64,000 nucleotides of DNA from Ricinus communis (GCF_019578655.1 NC_063261.1:10052446-10116445), one strand, 5' to 3'; shown: positions 1 to 15,030, numbered from the stretch's first letter. The notes: generated from the letters alone by a model not told the origin. Numbers and translations are program-made.

Positions 1-686
1 CGCGCCCGGGCTCGCCAGGCGCTGCGGCCCTCTCTCTCTCTTCCCGTGACTCTCTCTCTCTACCTTCTCTCTCCCCGATTCCATTTCTTTCAATATCGAC
101 ATTAGGCCCCCGAACTTTTCCTTATTGCAATTTGGTCCCTCAACTTTCTTAATTACTTACAATTTCATCCTGCAGAATTCCAATTTGACCCCCAAACTTC
201 TTTTTAGCCTTTCAATTAAGCCCTTAACTATTTAATTTGGGCCAAAACCGAATTATTGAAAATACACAATTACAAAAATACCCCTGACCGACATATTTAT
301 TTACAAAAATACCAAGCTCACAAATTTCCATTAAAACCCCACAAAAATAAAATTATACTTTTAATCCTTATTCCAAAATAAATTTCCAATTTAGTCCTAA
401 CACACAATTAAATTAAATAATCAAATTCCAACTTAAAATTTAATACTACTAATCAATTATAATACCAATTTTCCCAAAATTCTTTTATAAAAACATCCTT
501 TATAATTTCTTCCAAAATTTTCCAATATATAATTTTACTTATATAAATATGCATTTGGAAAAATTTGAATAGCCAAAATATAATCATTTCTCAAATAATT
601 TACTTGAATAATTTCTTAAAGTTTTAAACTAATTGGGTATAGAAAATAACTCATTTATTAAATATATAAAAATTCGGGGTGTTACA
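1..686 (-). mobile_element. Partial long LTR (non-autonomous Ty3/gypsy-like family), left edge
   Basis: This is the 5'-terminal part of an LTR in reverse orientation, cut by the window edge. It starts in a CT-rich, GC-rich tract and runs through the stretch beginning ATTAGGCCCCCGAACTTTTC to the LTR terminus GGGTGTTACA at 677-686. The same order and nearly the same sequence occur at 28600-29259, 32930-33575 and 42890-43672, which identifies it as a copy of that family. The flanking five bases after the terminus are AACAG; the matching target-site copy would lie outside the window, so solo LTR and complete element cannot be told apart. It carries no coding sequence. Confidence 0.85.
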
Positions 687-1494
687 AACAGAGAATGACA
701 ATAAGTTTTGAAGCAATGTACAAAAACTTCTGAAAACTAAACACAGCCAAAAACAGTCTAGATTCCTATCCAATCTTTGATTCAACCTTCTCCTTTACTC
801 GTGAGACTCGAGTATCTGCACTATACGGTGACAACCTTAGGGTTCCAAAACAATCATACTATCATATTCCTTCTTTTAATTTTCTCCATTATTAGTAATA
901 TGCTAATTTGTTTATGATTGCTCTCTAATGATTACTTCGCATACTTTATATTTCTAGATATAGGGTTATTATGATTAATTACCTAATTTTATGTGGTTTT
1001 CATCATGTTTATGTTGTTAAATTTTGAAACTTATAACTTTCTTATTTCTAGATTTCGCATTTAATAAATCATATGAATAGAGATGTTAAACTTTTTTTTG
1101 TTTGATGATAATTCATATATTGGCATGGTATCTAGGTTATATTAGATTGGTATGTTTAGCATAATATTAATTATTTTAGGGAATCACAATGTTTAGGAAG
1201 TTTCATTTACCACAAGTTTACCTTTTAATTAATTTGAATTTTTTTGCGCTAAAAATATATTTATTTATTTGTTATTTTATGTATTGTAGCATATTAATCA
1301 TTTTTGTGTATTTTTGTGCAAGTATCTCGGATATATGGGAGTTGAACCACTATAGTTGTGAAATCCAGTCTAGAAAAATCCTAGAACCGATTAACTCTAT
1401 GAATAGCCGATCGGTTATATGTAGACTCAATCGACTCTGTGACATAACCAATCGGTTATTCGTCTGACAATCGTCCGTTTTTGCTGATTTTGAG
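687..1494. other. AT-rich intergenic DNA, no gene seen
   Basis: AT-rich sequence between the LTR end and a dispersed repeat. A 92-codon open frame at 1189-1467 has no recognisable domain and biased hydrophobic composition, so I do not call it a gene. A twice-repeated ATCGGTTAT-like motif occurs around 1406-1460. I see no RNA gene or clear promoter. Confidence 0.5.
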
Positions 1495-2320
1495 GATTTT
1501 AGCCTTTTTTTTTTTACCAATTTTAACATATTTTCAATTTTTTTTAGTTAATTAGTTATAGTAGAGTTGTAATAGCTCAGTTTTTATCGTTTTTCTTTAT
1601 TTTGCTTTATGTTTCTGTAATTTGAAGAACAAATATATGCTATTTGATTGACAACTAAAAAATAGACATCTAGACTTAGGGTTTTTAATTGGACTTTGGT
1701 ATGTAACATATAGCCTATTAGAAACATGGTGAATTGGGTCTAAATTATAAAATCCACTTAGACTCAGTGGATTTTATCATATTTAATTAATGAACTAACC
1801 CACTTAAACTAGAAAAACTGAAACATGCCTTGGCATGAAAAATGTAGCTCATTTAAGATAAATACTTCGTAATTAAAGCATAATTTATAATTGGGCTAGA
1901 GTAGATGGGCCTCTTTGTATATAATTAAATAGTTGATTAAGCTAATCAAGTGAATGGAGAATTAGGCTAAGCTTAAAATGGACCAGAATTATATGAGTCT
2001 CACATGTTATATTATTTGGTACGTAATATTACTATGTTGAATTTATAGGGAGTGTGCTATTAACTAATAAAATTAAAAGTATGAATACATAAATAAAAAA
2101 ATTGGCTTATGGATTCATCTCTGAATGTGATAAAGCTTTCTTATGGAATATAATATGCCACTCAACTAGAAAAAGTATTATGGAGAATTACCTGGGCGGT
2201 GACTCCATTTCTGCATGCTAGTCTCTATGATTAGTTAGCGTGTTCTTGATTAAGTTCAAAAGCCTTGTGGTGTGGTATCGCTAGAGACACTTGAATATGT
2301 ACCGGAAACCATCTACTATA
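1495..2320 (+). repeat. Dispersed repeat, LTR-retrotransposon-like, copy A
   Basis: This block aligns by eye, in the same order, with 55915-56643. Shared landmarks are the paragraph around TTGGACTTTGGTATG (1692) and the phrase GGGCCTCTTTGTAT (1908). The terminal module at about 2183-2320 begins GAGAATTACCTGGGCGGTGA and ends near the GAAACC motif. The terminal module alone recurs at 44784-44926 and 47054-47198. No coding frame survives. Its multiplicity and link to Ogre/Tat-like sequences further right suggest an old LTR-retrotransposon fragment, but I could not find its termini or target-site duplication. Confidence 0.65.
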
Positions 2321-3004
2321 ACATGCCATCATTAATAATTTTTTTATTATTTGTTGCTTAAGACCAATCCATTATTAGAGAATTTTTCTCTTAGCCAAAC
2401 AACAATATTATTTTTCCAAAATCTTTATAACCCTCCTTCTGGCATATCAATTCCGAAAAAAGACTAGCTTTTCTATGTATTATTTTCTTTTTTTGGATTT
2501 TGTATGCTTTTTTTATAAATTTAATATAATAACAAAAAAGATAAAGCACTAAACTGATAATACGTTAAAAAACTAGAAAAAGAATTTCACCAAAGAAAAA
2601 ATGATGCTAATAATATTACAGAGACAAGACTAAGAAAAATAAAGAAAAGAATTATATTCATTAAATTTATTTATAATAATAATAATAATAGTAATGAAAT
2701 TAAAGTAATTCACCAATTAGTAAATATTATAACATGTAATAATAATAAAAATAAAGATATGTAATAATATTTTAATATTATTTAAAACGATTTTTTTATT
2801 GAAAATAATTAAACTAACAGTAATTAAATAAATGGGTGTGTAAGAATTTATGTGGATTATATAAGTCTGGATTTCTATATAAATTTTAAATGGATCATAT
2901 ACAAATAAATGGATTGGTCAAAATCCCCTTCTTATATTCGATCAACACACTCATATCTATCCATTTGCCATCTCTAGGCAATTGCCAGATGGTCTGAGTT
3001 TCAA
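2321..3004. other. 3' flank of the beta-glucosidase gene, AT-rich
   Basis: AT-rich DNA between the repeat and the stop codon of the minus-strand gene; it should contain that gene's 3' UTR and polyadenylation site. A short (AAT)n run lies near 2673-2692. On the minus strand an AATATA variant lies about 65 nt after the stop codon and an AATAAA near 2795-2800. Either could act in polyadenylation, but plant signals are too loose to choose. No other gene is visible. Confidence 0.45.
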
Positions 3005-6245
<3,241 letters not shown>

Positions 6246-7063
6246 TCTGGCCTATAACAAAGTGTCTGGGTTAGCAATTCTGTCCTGGAAATTGGCAGAT
6301 GATATTGCCCTCTCCAAGAGAACCTGAGCCACTCTGCAAAACTAAATCTCTATATCCCCCGGAAAAATAAGGGATAAAAGAAATCTATGACAGTTCAGAC
6401 AATGATCTATCATTTGATTATTCAATTAATCACTTATTGATGTAGATGTGGTTCAAAAAGAATAAAATTAAAAAAAAGATGGTTTTTAGCATTTCCTGTG
6501 GGACAACATTCACTAAAGTACAAAAAGTATTGTGTATTTCATTTTGTCAGAGAACACCTAACATTCTCTGCCATTTGAAGCAGGAAATTTAGAATTTGGA
6601 ACTCACTTGTATTCCTTTCTGCCAATTCATTTGCTTAAGAGAAGCCCTCAAAATTTTAGTAAAACTTAGTTAGTTGCCAAATTCTAATTGAAATTTTTTT
6701 GTAAACAGAATGTCAAATCATATTAATAAAATTCAATATCAATTTCCTATTAGTCATGTGGAAAATAATGATTTGAATTCTTATACCGCCACTTTGACTA
6801 TTCTCCTAACAATTCTTATCAGAATGTCACTTTAATATTACTATTCCACTTTGGCTTTTCCTAAAAGGGAAATAAACATTAATGGTTAACTCAAGTAGTA
6901 AAAATTATTGCTTTTAGGAGATAGAATTCTTAAGTTCAAGCATTTACCTTAGTACTAGGGAAAATTTCATTATAGCAAACTTGTTACATAGCCTACGATC
7001 TATTGGACCTTTTATAGATAATTAAATTTTTTTTTTTATGGAAATACTTATTTTTATAAGAAC
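6246..7063. other. Upstream region of the beta-glucosidase gene
   Basis: About 820 bp between the start codon and the target-site copy of the large nested insertion block. This is all the unique promoter sequence left next to the gene before transposon DNA begins. It is AT-rich and carries no open frame with a recognisable domain. The 5' UTR and proximal promoter of the minus-strand gene must lie here. Confidence 0.6.
6350..6357 (-). promoter_or_regulatory. Candidate TATA box of the beta-glucosidase gene
   Basis: On the minus strand the sequence reads GGATATAG, about 105 nt before the start codon. That spacing would give a 5' UTR of about 70 nt. The match to the plant TATA consensus is only fair and there is no transcript evidence, so this is a candidate only. 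Confidence 0.25.
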
Positions 7064-7169
7064 AATTGTGTCACAACTCAATTCATGGGTCTCTGACTAG
7101 TGCTAGGAAATGGGTAAGTTTAAGACCACTAAATCTCATAGCAAACTTAACTAATCAAGAACTCAAGTA

Positions 7170-7203
7170 AACACACACACACAGATATATATATATATAT
7201 ATA
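7170..7203. repeat. Microsatellite (AC)n(AT)n
   Basis: A compound dinucleotide repeat inside the ancient LTR: about seven AC units followed by about nine AT units. Likely length-polymorphic. Confidence 0.9.
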
Positions 7204-8049
7204 CGAATAGGCCAACAACTCATTCACATAATCCCAATAAAATAAATTATATCCATCAGCAAGATTACTTAATAAATTTACCATAGTTTTTAACAGACCA
7301 AGCTAAAATATAAAGTTCTAAGTCCTCTACTGCGAAGAGTCTAGATTTTCAAATAATTTGAAATACAAAAATTAGAATTTAATTACAATAAACCCAAAGG
7401 AGAAAGAAAGTCAGGCTTTTAAAAGAAAGTCGACGGAGAACCTAGTTGTCACCTGAAAAATAAAATTGAAACTACCGGTCTTGAGAGTGAGTTAAAATCA
7501 TATACTTTGAATTAAGCTACCGTAAATATAAAATAATATTTAATAGTTTAGAACATAACTAAATATCAAATGCGTGTCATATCGTAATTTTAGAAGAACA
7601 TGCAATTTTAGTACACACAAGATGAGTACTTCAATAGAATCCTAAATCTCCAATTTTAGTAGTCATTTAGCTCTCTTAATCCAGAAAGACTAGTGCCGAG
7701 AGAGCAATGCTCGACCAAGATTCTTAAGTCCAGTCTGGTCATGTAAATATCAATATAGCTAGCACCCAGAGAGCAACGCTCGACCATGGACCTTTCTCTA
7801 GTAAATCAGACTCACATAGGCCTAGATAGTTGTACTCGACTAGGGCACACCACCGAATATTCCTCTATTACCTGATTTTGATTTTCACCGGTGCGCACGC
7901 GATCCTGATGTAACCCATCAGGTGGCATGTTCTACTGTTGCCTTATCTCGAGCCACAAAACATTAACATCAGTAATATTACATGCAACATGATACTCAAC
8001 AATCATAGTAGTAATAGCAGTACAATGAAGTAATGTAATTTTATAGAAT

Positions 8050-8221
8050 TAATAATATTTAAACAACAGTAACAATAACAATAATATTAATAATACTATT
8101 AATTCAGACGATAATAAATATAATGGCATAAATGGTAATAATAATAAGAATAATAATAATAACATCAATATTAATAATATTAATAGTAATAAAAATAATA
8201 AAAATAACAATAAATTTAATA
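8050..8221. repeat. AAT/AAC-rich trinucleotide tract
   Basis: An imperfect run of AAT, AAC and AAG triplets in the ancient LTR, directly before the insertion point of the Athila-type element. Its low complexity may have favoured insertion, which is inference only. Confidence 0.7.
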
Positions 8222-8226
8222 GTACT

Positions 8227-9680
8227 TGATGTGTGCTAAGTCAAGCAAGACTATGACCTAAGGCAGTGTACCTATCAGTGGAGTATAGCTAAAGGCGAGT
8301 ACCAAGTGTCGTATTCCCCAAAGAACGTGTGAACCTAAATCTACTCAATCTTCTCTGTTATCTAATCACAGAACATAAATGGTGTTGATGAATAATTTCT
8401 AAATTAAATAATAGCTACTCTAATTGTTGTCGAACTACGTATACTAGGGAATGATTAATTCAAGTAAAAGAATAACCCTTTGGGAATTCTTGTCTCTAAG
8501 GAATGGAAACTAAGGGTGGAATTGATTGATTGAATCCAATTTCCGTGGGAAAGTCTCTACACAATTAATGCCTTTCTCAAGGACACTAACATCTTAACTT
8601 AGATTAATTAGGTTGAAATCTCTTCCTAACTCTAATTACCCAAATTAGCATTATGTACCATTTAACACTATTGAGAGTTGTTAATTCTCAATCCGGTAGA
8701 ACGAAAACCCTATCTCTAGGTGAATTCAATTCTAGGTTGCAAAGGAAAATCCAAACCTAAACGTCTTTCTCAAGATCATTCAAATTTCAAAAATCATTCA
8801 ACAAGATATGAAGAACAAATCAATAAATACTTCCATTGCAAACCAATATTGACAATCAATACATTCAATTCAAAATTGAAGTACAAAAATCCCTAGATAA
8901 AGAACCCCAATGGGTTAATAAGCTTAGCTAATCATGTTCATAATCACAACCAATAAGAATTCAATTACAAAAAATGAGTAAAGGTAGAGGAACCCGAATA
9001 CACCCTTGGATGAGAGTGAAATGACTCCAATTCCTCGTGCCCAATTTTGGATCGATTCTTGTTCCTCTTACTCGGATTGAAACCAATCGACAATCCTCGC
9101 CAATCTTTGATCTTCGAAGAGAATCCAAGTGAAACCTTGATCCAAGTCTCCTTTTCTCTTAGTTTCAACTCAGAAAACCCTTAGACAGGGAAAAAGATGA
9201 GTTTTGGATGTTCTAACCCTAGCTGCCTTCCTCTTTTCCTCTCTTCGTTCTTTTAATTAATACCCTCTATCGCCTCAAACACGGCCGTGTCCCTGGCCGT
9301 GTTAAGGACACGGGCTGGTGTTCCTGGCCGTGTTACTCTCTGTGGCCGTGCTCCATAAGATCTTCTTCTTTGATGACCAACACAGCCGTGTTGGGTCCCG
9401 TGTTGGTAACACGGCCTGTGTTTGTGACCGTGCTAAGAACACGGCCAGTGTTGAGACCAACACGGCCATGTTCAGTTTCCTCATGCTCGTACTTAGCTCG
9501 TTTCGGCAGCTTTGACGTCCAATTATGCTCCAATTCTTTCCTTTTTCATTCTTTGACTTCTTTTAGACCTAATGCACACAAACATACGCATAGGGTGAGT
9601 GTTGGTACCGATTCACATCCAAATATCCGTAAAATCGATCTTAAAAACCCTATTTAGATGTGTGTATTTTACGCACATCA
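8227..9680 (-). repeat. 3' LTR of the Athila-type element
   Basis: 1454 bp, with termini TGATGTGTGC and CGCACATCA that are inverted repeats of each other. In element orientation the U3 part runs from 9680 downward. It holds the AACACGGCCGTGTT array (9278-9473), then a TATA-like TATTAATTAAAA at 9252-9263. The rest is AT-rich R/U5 sequence with no coding function. Confidence 0.95.
9278..9473. repeat. Array of the palindromic motif AACACGGCCGTGTT in the 3' LTR
   Basis: About eight full or half copies of a 12-14 bp palindrome, with variants such as GGCCGTGTTA and AACACGGCCAGTG, in about 195 bp. In element orientation the array ends about 15 bp before the TATA-like sequence at 9252-9263. The dyad symmetry creates open frames on both strands that have no coding meaning. 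The placement fits a cluster of transcription-factor sites in U3. Confidence 0.85.
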
Positions 9681-11142
9681 AATAACCCCACACTTAGCTC
9701 ATTGCTTGTCCTCAAGCAATCAAAAGTAAAATAAGGAAAATAAACCACTAAGAGACAACATTTAAACTGACAGACAAACTAGAAAGCTCCTGCACATATC
9801 CTTAACAAGTGTAAGTCAAACAGAAAGAAACGAAGCAATCAATTCAAGTATCACAACCAAGATGCTATTGATTCACAAAATACTATCTCAACAAAATTAT
9901 TTAGAACCAACTCCTCACCAGATTCACTCTAAATCACTCAAAGTGTTTAAAGGGGTAGTGTTTAATCGCTCAATACATCAACTACTGCCTTACTTACTAT
10001 ATGCTTGCTCTTAAATCCTACTCCTACCACTTATGGAGAGTCAACAACCATGTCAAGAGGTCTTTATAAGGGTTGTAATGGGGATTAGGTAGGGGTAGGT
10101 AAATTTAGTCAGAGTTGAACCTATGGTGTTCTGCAATGAAATACATGACATGCACACAAGCCACAAAAATTATAAAGGATAAACAATGAACAGTAGTCCA
10201 AGGTAGGAAATAAGAATAAAGTCAAAATGTTTAGCTCACTTACTTTCTTTCTTTTCATCACCTTTCCCTCTTATTCTTCTATTTCTATATTTTTCTTCTT
10301 TCTTTTTTTTTTCTTTTTTTTTCATAAGGGAAGAACATTCACATAATAGAGTGAATTTCTTTTTGGATTGAAGTAAGCTGCTACAAGATTCCAAAGCTAT
10401 TCCCAAGACAAAAATTCCTAATAAAACAACTCATGTGCAAAATCATAACCCAAAGCAGAATAAAACTAAGTGGTAATGGAATATGATACAAGAAATGGTG
10501 AAAGAAGGGGTTATCTACAGAATCAATAAACAAATGAAGGCTATTTGGCTAGAATGAAAAACCTAAGTGCCTCTATCATACCAAAGTATTAAACTCTCCT
10601 TGTGGCCCTCATAAGCATTCTAGAGCAAGTTCTAAAGGTAAAGGCGATGAATCGACACTCTCAACAAGAAATAAATACAAGCATATAAAGTGTATGCTTA
10701 TAATTGAGGCTCAATTTCTCACAAGTGTGCTTTTTGAGTAGGTTCCAAACAAAAATCATCAAAACAGAATTAAATAAACCAAAGCAACTTAGTGCAAAAC
10801 TCAAACTAATTATCTTACATTCTTTCGCAAGACTCAACACTATCGGTTTTACCCGATCACATGGACATAAACAGGATTTCAAAAGCAAGTCAACAGTAAG
10901 AGCATCGAAACAAAGTGAAAAATTTTCAAAATTTTACAAGAAATTGCACAAAGAATAAACAAATAACTGAGATGGAATAAATGAAATGCGATATATACAC
11001 TAGAAAAGGATCTGAATTTCATATACAAAATAATATAACATGAAAGCAAGTATATATTGATATCACCACCCCACACTTGAAGGACACACTGTCCTCAGTG
11101 TACAAAATATATGAAATGAAAAAGGAAAAAGAAACTAATACT
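9681..11142 (-). other. 3' non-coding region and polypurine tract of the Athila-type element
   Basis: Sequence between the end of the third ORF and the 3' LTR. Next to the LTR the minus strand reads TGTGGGGTTATT, which is the likely polypurine tract for plus-strand priming. A long purine-rich run on the minus strand also occurs at about 10240-10330. Short open frames on both strands around 10660-11076 show no domain. Confidence 0.7.
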
Positions 11143-11149
11143 GCCCTGA

Positions 11150-12706
11150 TTATGGCTCTGGAGGGAAAAGAGGTGCATCAGCAGGTATATCAAGGCGTTG
11201 GCTGGTCTGTGGTGGAGGAGTGGCTGCTCTATGAGGATCAAAAGTAGTGTCACATGCAGGAGCTGGTGGATCAGCAGGAGCAGCATCAATATAAGGCTCG
11301 TTAGGCTGTTGTGTTGAAGGGTGCTCAGTCGGAGAGGGAGGGCCAGCTGGATCATTCGCTAGAGGGATGTCAAAATGGCTCTGCTCTGGAACTCGGCTCT
11401 GTGGACAGGTAGGTGCAAAGTCTATAGCAAAAATATCATCAAACATGTCATTGGCCATAGAGGCCTCTAACCTACCTCCCTGCTCAATCAGGGCCTGAAG
11501 CATAGCCCTCTGCCTCTCAAACTGAGCCATCATCTAGCTCTGAACCTCAGCCTGATGCTGTAAAAGATCCTGTTGAAAAGCCTCTTGTCGAATGAAATGC
11601 TGCTGCTGCTCCTCTGCCAACCTCTGCACTCTAAGCTGCAGCTCTCTAAACTCAATTGGGGAGACTCCTAAAATAACTGAAGAAGACCCAGAAGGAGCTG
11701 AAGTAGACGGTCTGGAGGAAGACTCCGGAATATCAGAAGAAGGTAGGACATCCTGTGTACCATGGGCTCGTGAGGCAGGTCGCTCCTCTCTGAGTGCTGC
11801 CAAGAGAGCATTCCTCAGTCTATACTCTGGTCCTAGCGGACCCTGCCTACAAGTCACCATCCCCATACTAACCATTTGGGGAAGTCCCAACGTCTCCATC
11901 ACCCCCAGCTCTGTCAAATGTGGTATTGCTTCCTCCAAAACTCCTAAACTCCTAGCCAGTCGAGTGATGTAAGTCCCAAAATAGAAAAATACCTTCTTTG
12001 AGTTGTTGCAGAAGGCACTGATCTGTCCGGCTGGGTAACTACACCACCGCTATCTCCTCTGCCAGTGATGGTCCTAGCCAGTAATGCATGCAAGTACCGC
12101 AGTCCCTCAAGCAAGTTAGACTCCTTGGACTGGCTGGCACTGTATCCCTCAGTGTCATCAGAAATCTCGGCCCACATTTGCGGATATGACACACCAGGCG
12201 TGTGTATACAGCGACTGTAAACCTCTCTAGCTGCATCCTCCTCAGTCCACAAGCCTAAGTGTACCCCAAACTGCTGTACACTCATCGTGAAAGTTTGCTT
12301 TGCTAGTCTGAAACTGATCGCATCCGATTGTTGGAAGTCCCGCAACTGGCTTTGCAAAAAGAAAGTGCTGGCAAACTCCACAGTCAACTCCCTATATGTT
12401 GGTTCAAGAATGTCAAAAAAATATTGAAATGGGGGCATCTCAAGATATCGGTGGACTGCAGTTGCAAGTCCGACAGTCTCTAGTACTGGCCAGTCTATCC
12501 TACGCCCCTTTCCCAAATCTTTGTGCCTCATCGATTGATATCTCTGCTCAAAGGTGGGCTACCCTTGGAAAAGTAGGAATCGATGGCGCTGCGGTGGTCT
12601 AATTTGGCATGAACTAGTCGGTGTAGCGCCTGACGATCGCGAGGAAGAGGAACCATCGGTCCGCCTCCTCTTGTAAACTCCTAATCCTCGTCGGTGGACA
12701 TCGTAC
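11150..12706 (-). pseudogene. Athila third ORF downstream of pol (env position), broken
   Basis: Encodes an Athila-associated protein of unknown function. It sits where an envelope gene would be, but I see no signal peptide or membrane anchor. The N-terminal part has a Lys/Arg stretch (KRRRTD) followed by Ser-rich sequence. The central part (about 12531-11970) has an FRLAKQTFTMSVQQFGVHLG block like that of Athila ORF families. The C-terminal part is rich in Gln, Pro and Ala with a likely coiled coil (RLAEEQQQHFIRQEAF). The frame is broken by TAG at 12559-12561 and 11534-11536 and by a one-base loss in a T run near 11985. The ATG at 12701-12699 reaches a stop after six codons, suggesting another small indel. 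The exon start at 12706 follows a consensus splice acceptor. Confidence 0.75.
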
Positions 12707-13222
12707 CTGAAAAGGAAACTTTTAGTACTGAGGATCAACAAAATTCTGGCAGCATGACGGCATAAAATGAACAAACCAAACGATTTAACTCGATAAAATT
12801 AAACTGCTCAATGTCCTGTAAAGAAAATTTAATCCACAACATTGCCAAGCAATGCTAACCAATTAAATTTGCAATTCATCCATATGGAGTTTACTTCGCC
12901 ATAATCTATCACAAGGCAAACCAACATGCTAATGGCCGACAATAATAATAAAGAGAAAAATAAGGAATTAATCACAATCATAAATAATGGTGGAAAATAA
13001 AAATGGAAAATATGAGCAAGTTAAGTATATAAACTACATTACAGAAAATAAAAGAAAATCAAGCACAAACATGAATGTAAATGCATCCACCATATAATAA
13101 AATAAGGAAATAAATTAAAAAAAATAGAAAAAAATTGAAACACAAATTCGAACACAAAGAAAACATAAATTTGAACTAATATCAAAATAAAATAATGGAA
13201 AATGAAGTTGGAGGATACTTAC
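12707..13222 (-). other. Probable intron before the third ORF
   Basis: On the minus strand a consensus donor, CAA then GTAAGTATCC, lies at 13222. A pyrimidine-rich acceptor TTTCCTTTTCAG ends at 12707, next to the third ORF. The enclosed 516 nt are AT-rich with no open frame and contrast with the GC-richer ORF that follows. The splice sites are read from sequence only. Confidence 0.5.
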
Positions 13223-13341
13223 TTGACAAACGTAATATCCAAAGCCTTCGAGATGAGAAATAAGAAATAAGAGAGTAAGAGAGGAGAGAATTGCTAAAAC
13301 TAAGGGGAGAATAAAATTTTCGGAGATTTTGAAATGAAGTG

Positions 13342-13350
13342 GTATATATA
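13342..13350 (-). promoter_or_regulatory. TATA box of a probable internal promoter
   Basis: The minus strand reads CCTATATATACC, a near-perfect plant TATA box. It lies about 11 bp downstream of an array of the same palindromic motif that precedes the TATA-like element in the LTR. It is about 120 bp upstream of a consensus splice donor. A start site about 30 bp downstream would give an untranslated first exon of about 90 nt without any ATG. The inferred role is to drive a separate transcript for the third ORF. Confidence 0.5.
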
Positions 13351-13361
13351 GGCATTGTACG

Positions 13362-13630
13362 GAACACGCCCGTGTTCACGAACAGGGGCCGTGTTCATGA
13401 ACACGGTCTGGGTATCGGGCCGTGTTAAGCGAATTAAAACGTGCTGACTTACCACTTCTGAGAACACGCCCGTGTTTCGGACACGGTCTTGGACACAGGA
13501 ACATGTTGTGGACACGGTCGAGCATAAATTCCCGTGTTGCCTACTGTAAACATGTTCATCTTAATTTGATTTTCTTCAATTAGAACACGGACCGTGTTAA
13601 CAAACACGGTCTCGAACACGCCCGTGTTGA
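13362..13630. repeat. Second array of the AACACGGCCGTGTT-type palindrome, pol-ORF3 spacer
   Basis: About a dozen full and half sites, including GAACACGCCCGTGTTC, GAACACGGTC, GGACACGGTC and AACACGGACCGTGTT, in about 270 bp. The motif matches the LTR array in core and spacing style, although the surrounding sequence differs, so this is not a simple LTR duplication. In element orientation it ends next to the TATA box at 13342-13350. Confidence 0.85.
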
Positions 13631-13856
13631 ACTCTAGAAAATGCAAAAGTTGCGATTCCCAGCACTTTCTCACTCTTTCTCACCTGCATAACCAATAAGT
13701 CCTCAACTCATACACTCAACCTAAATAAAACTTACCAAAAACAAACTGTAAAATCTAATCAAACTAAGTTCACAACGAAAACTAAAGAATTAAAACGAAA
13801 TTAAAAGAAACAAGCTTCTTTAAAATCATAAGCTGGACTTTATTCTTTTCTTTGAA

Positions 13857-15030
13857 TCAGAAATGGAGCATCAAATTCACCTGCTCCTCCACATCCAGTG
13901 ACCCTCCAAGGTAATGCTTCAACCTCTGCCCATTAACCTTGAAATTTCCCTTTTCTGGATGATGCACTTCAACCGCACCATAAAGGAAGACTTGTGTTAC
14001 TGTAAATGGCCCCGACCAACGACTCTTCAGCTTTCCTGGAAATAAACGGAGACGAGAGTTAAATAATAACACACTATCTCCTACGTTAAATTCCTTCCAA
14101 TTTTTCAATCGCTTGTCATGCCATTGTTTGGTCTTCGCCTTGTAGATTGTTGAATTTTCATAGGCTTATTGACGCCACTCCTCTAGCTCATTTATCTGCC
14201 ACTGCCTTTGTCTACCTGTGCTATCCAAATCAAAGTTACATGATTTAAGTGCCCATAATGCTTTATGTTCTAGCTCCACAGGTAAATGACAACCTTTTCC
14301 ATACACAAGCCTAAAGGGAGTGAACCCTATAGAAGTCCTATAAAGTGATTCTAAATGCCCATAAAGCATCATCTAGCTTTGTAGTCCAATCTTTCCTGCT
14401 GGCTCCTACAGTCTTCTCTAAAATACGCTTGAGTCCCCTATTAGTAACCTCTACTTGCCCACTCGTTTGTGGGTGATAAGGTGTGAAGAATCGCTGAGAT
14501 ACTCCATATCTTTTCAGCACTTTCTCAAGTTGAGAATTACAGAAATGGGTTCCCCTATCACTAATTAATGCTCGAGGTGTTCCAAACCTAGAGAATAATC
14601 TCTTAAGGAACCTCACAACTACCCTAGCATCATTAGCAGGCAAAGCTTGTGCCTCAGGCCATTTAGAAAAATATTCAACAGCCACCATTATATACTTACA
14701 TCCATACGAAGAAGGAAAAGGACCCATAAAATCAATGCCCCAAACATCAAAAATTTCCAACACTTGTATACTATGTTGGGGCATTTCATCTCGGGCAGAA
14801 ATATTACCTGACCGTTGGCATGCATCACAAACCTGGACATAAGCTCGTGCATCCTGGAAGATAGTCGGCCAATAAAAACCGGCATCCATAACCTTCCGGC
14901 TAGTATGATTTGTGGCTTGGTGTCCTGGCCGGTCCCTCATGACAATGCTTGAGAATTTGAATGATCTCCTCCCCATATACACACCTCCGATAATTTGATC
15001 CGCACAAATTCTAAACAAGAAGGGGTCGTC
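13857..15030 (-). pseudogene. Integrase domain of the Athila-type element, broken
   Basis: Inserts the element's cDNA into the host genome. The N-terminal HHCC zinc-binding region spans about 14960-14810; its His part lies in a different frame from its CDACQ Cys part, so a small indel lies near 14935. The catalytic triad is visible as the Asp of GIDFMGPF, the Asp of LISDRGTHF and the Glu of SGQVEVTNRG. The C-terminal part (14108-13857) carries a GPF module in GKLKSRWSGPF and no chromodomain. Breaks include TGA at 15031-15033 just upstream (where relatives have Trp), a frame change near 14345 and TAA at 14166-14168. It is the 3' end of pol, followed directly by the spacer. Confidence 0.9.

Noticed and set aside
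1189..1467. 92-codon plus-strand frame
   Set aside because: Hydrophobic, AT-driven composition, no domain, no promoter or splice context, and it lies between repeats.
9302..9657. Several overlapping open frames on both strands of the Athila LTR
   Set aside because: They arise from the dyad-symmetric AACACGG repeats, which read open in many frames. The same applies to 22378-22594 and 13300-13673.
11592..11972. 126-codon plus-strand frame opposite the third ORF, and similar plus-strand frames at 16972-17448 and 18803-19327
   Set aside because: They are antisense shadows of the minus-strand retrotransposon proteins, which show recognisable domains.
13342..13350. TATA box for a plus-strand transcript
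   Set aside because: The sequence is symmetric enough to read either way, but downstream on the plus strand there is only the palindromic array and antisense of pol. On the minus strand a splice donor, an acceptor and an ORF follow in order.
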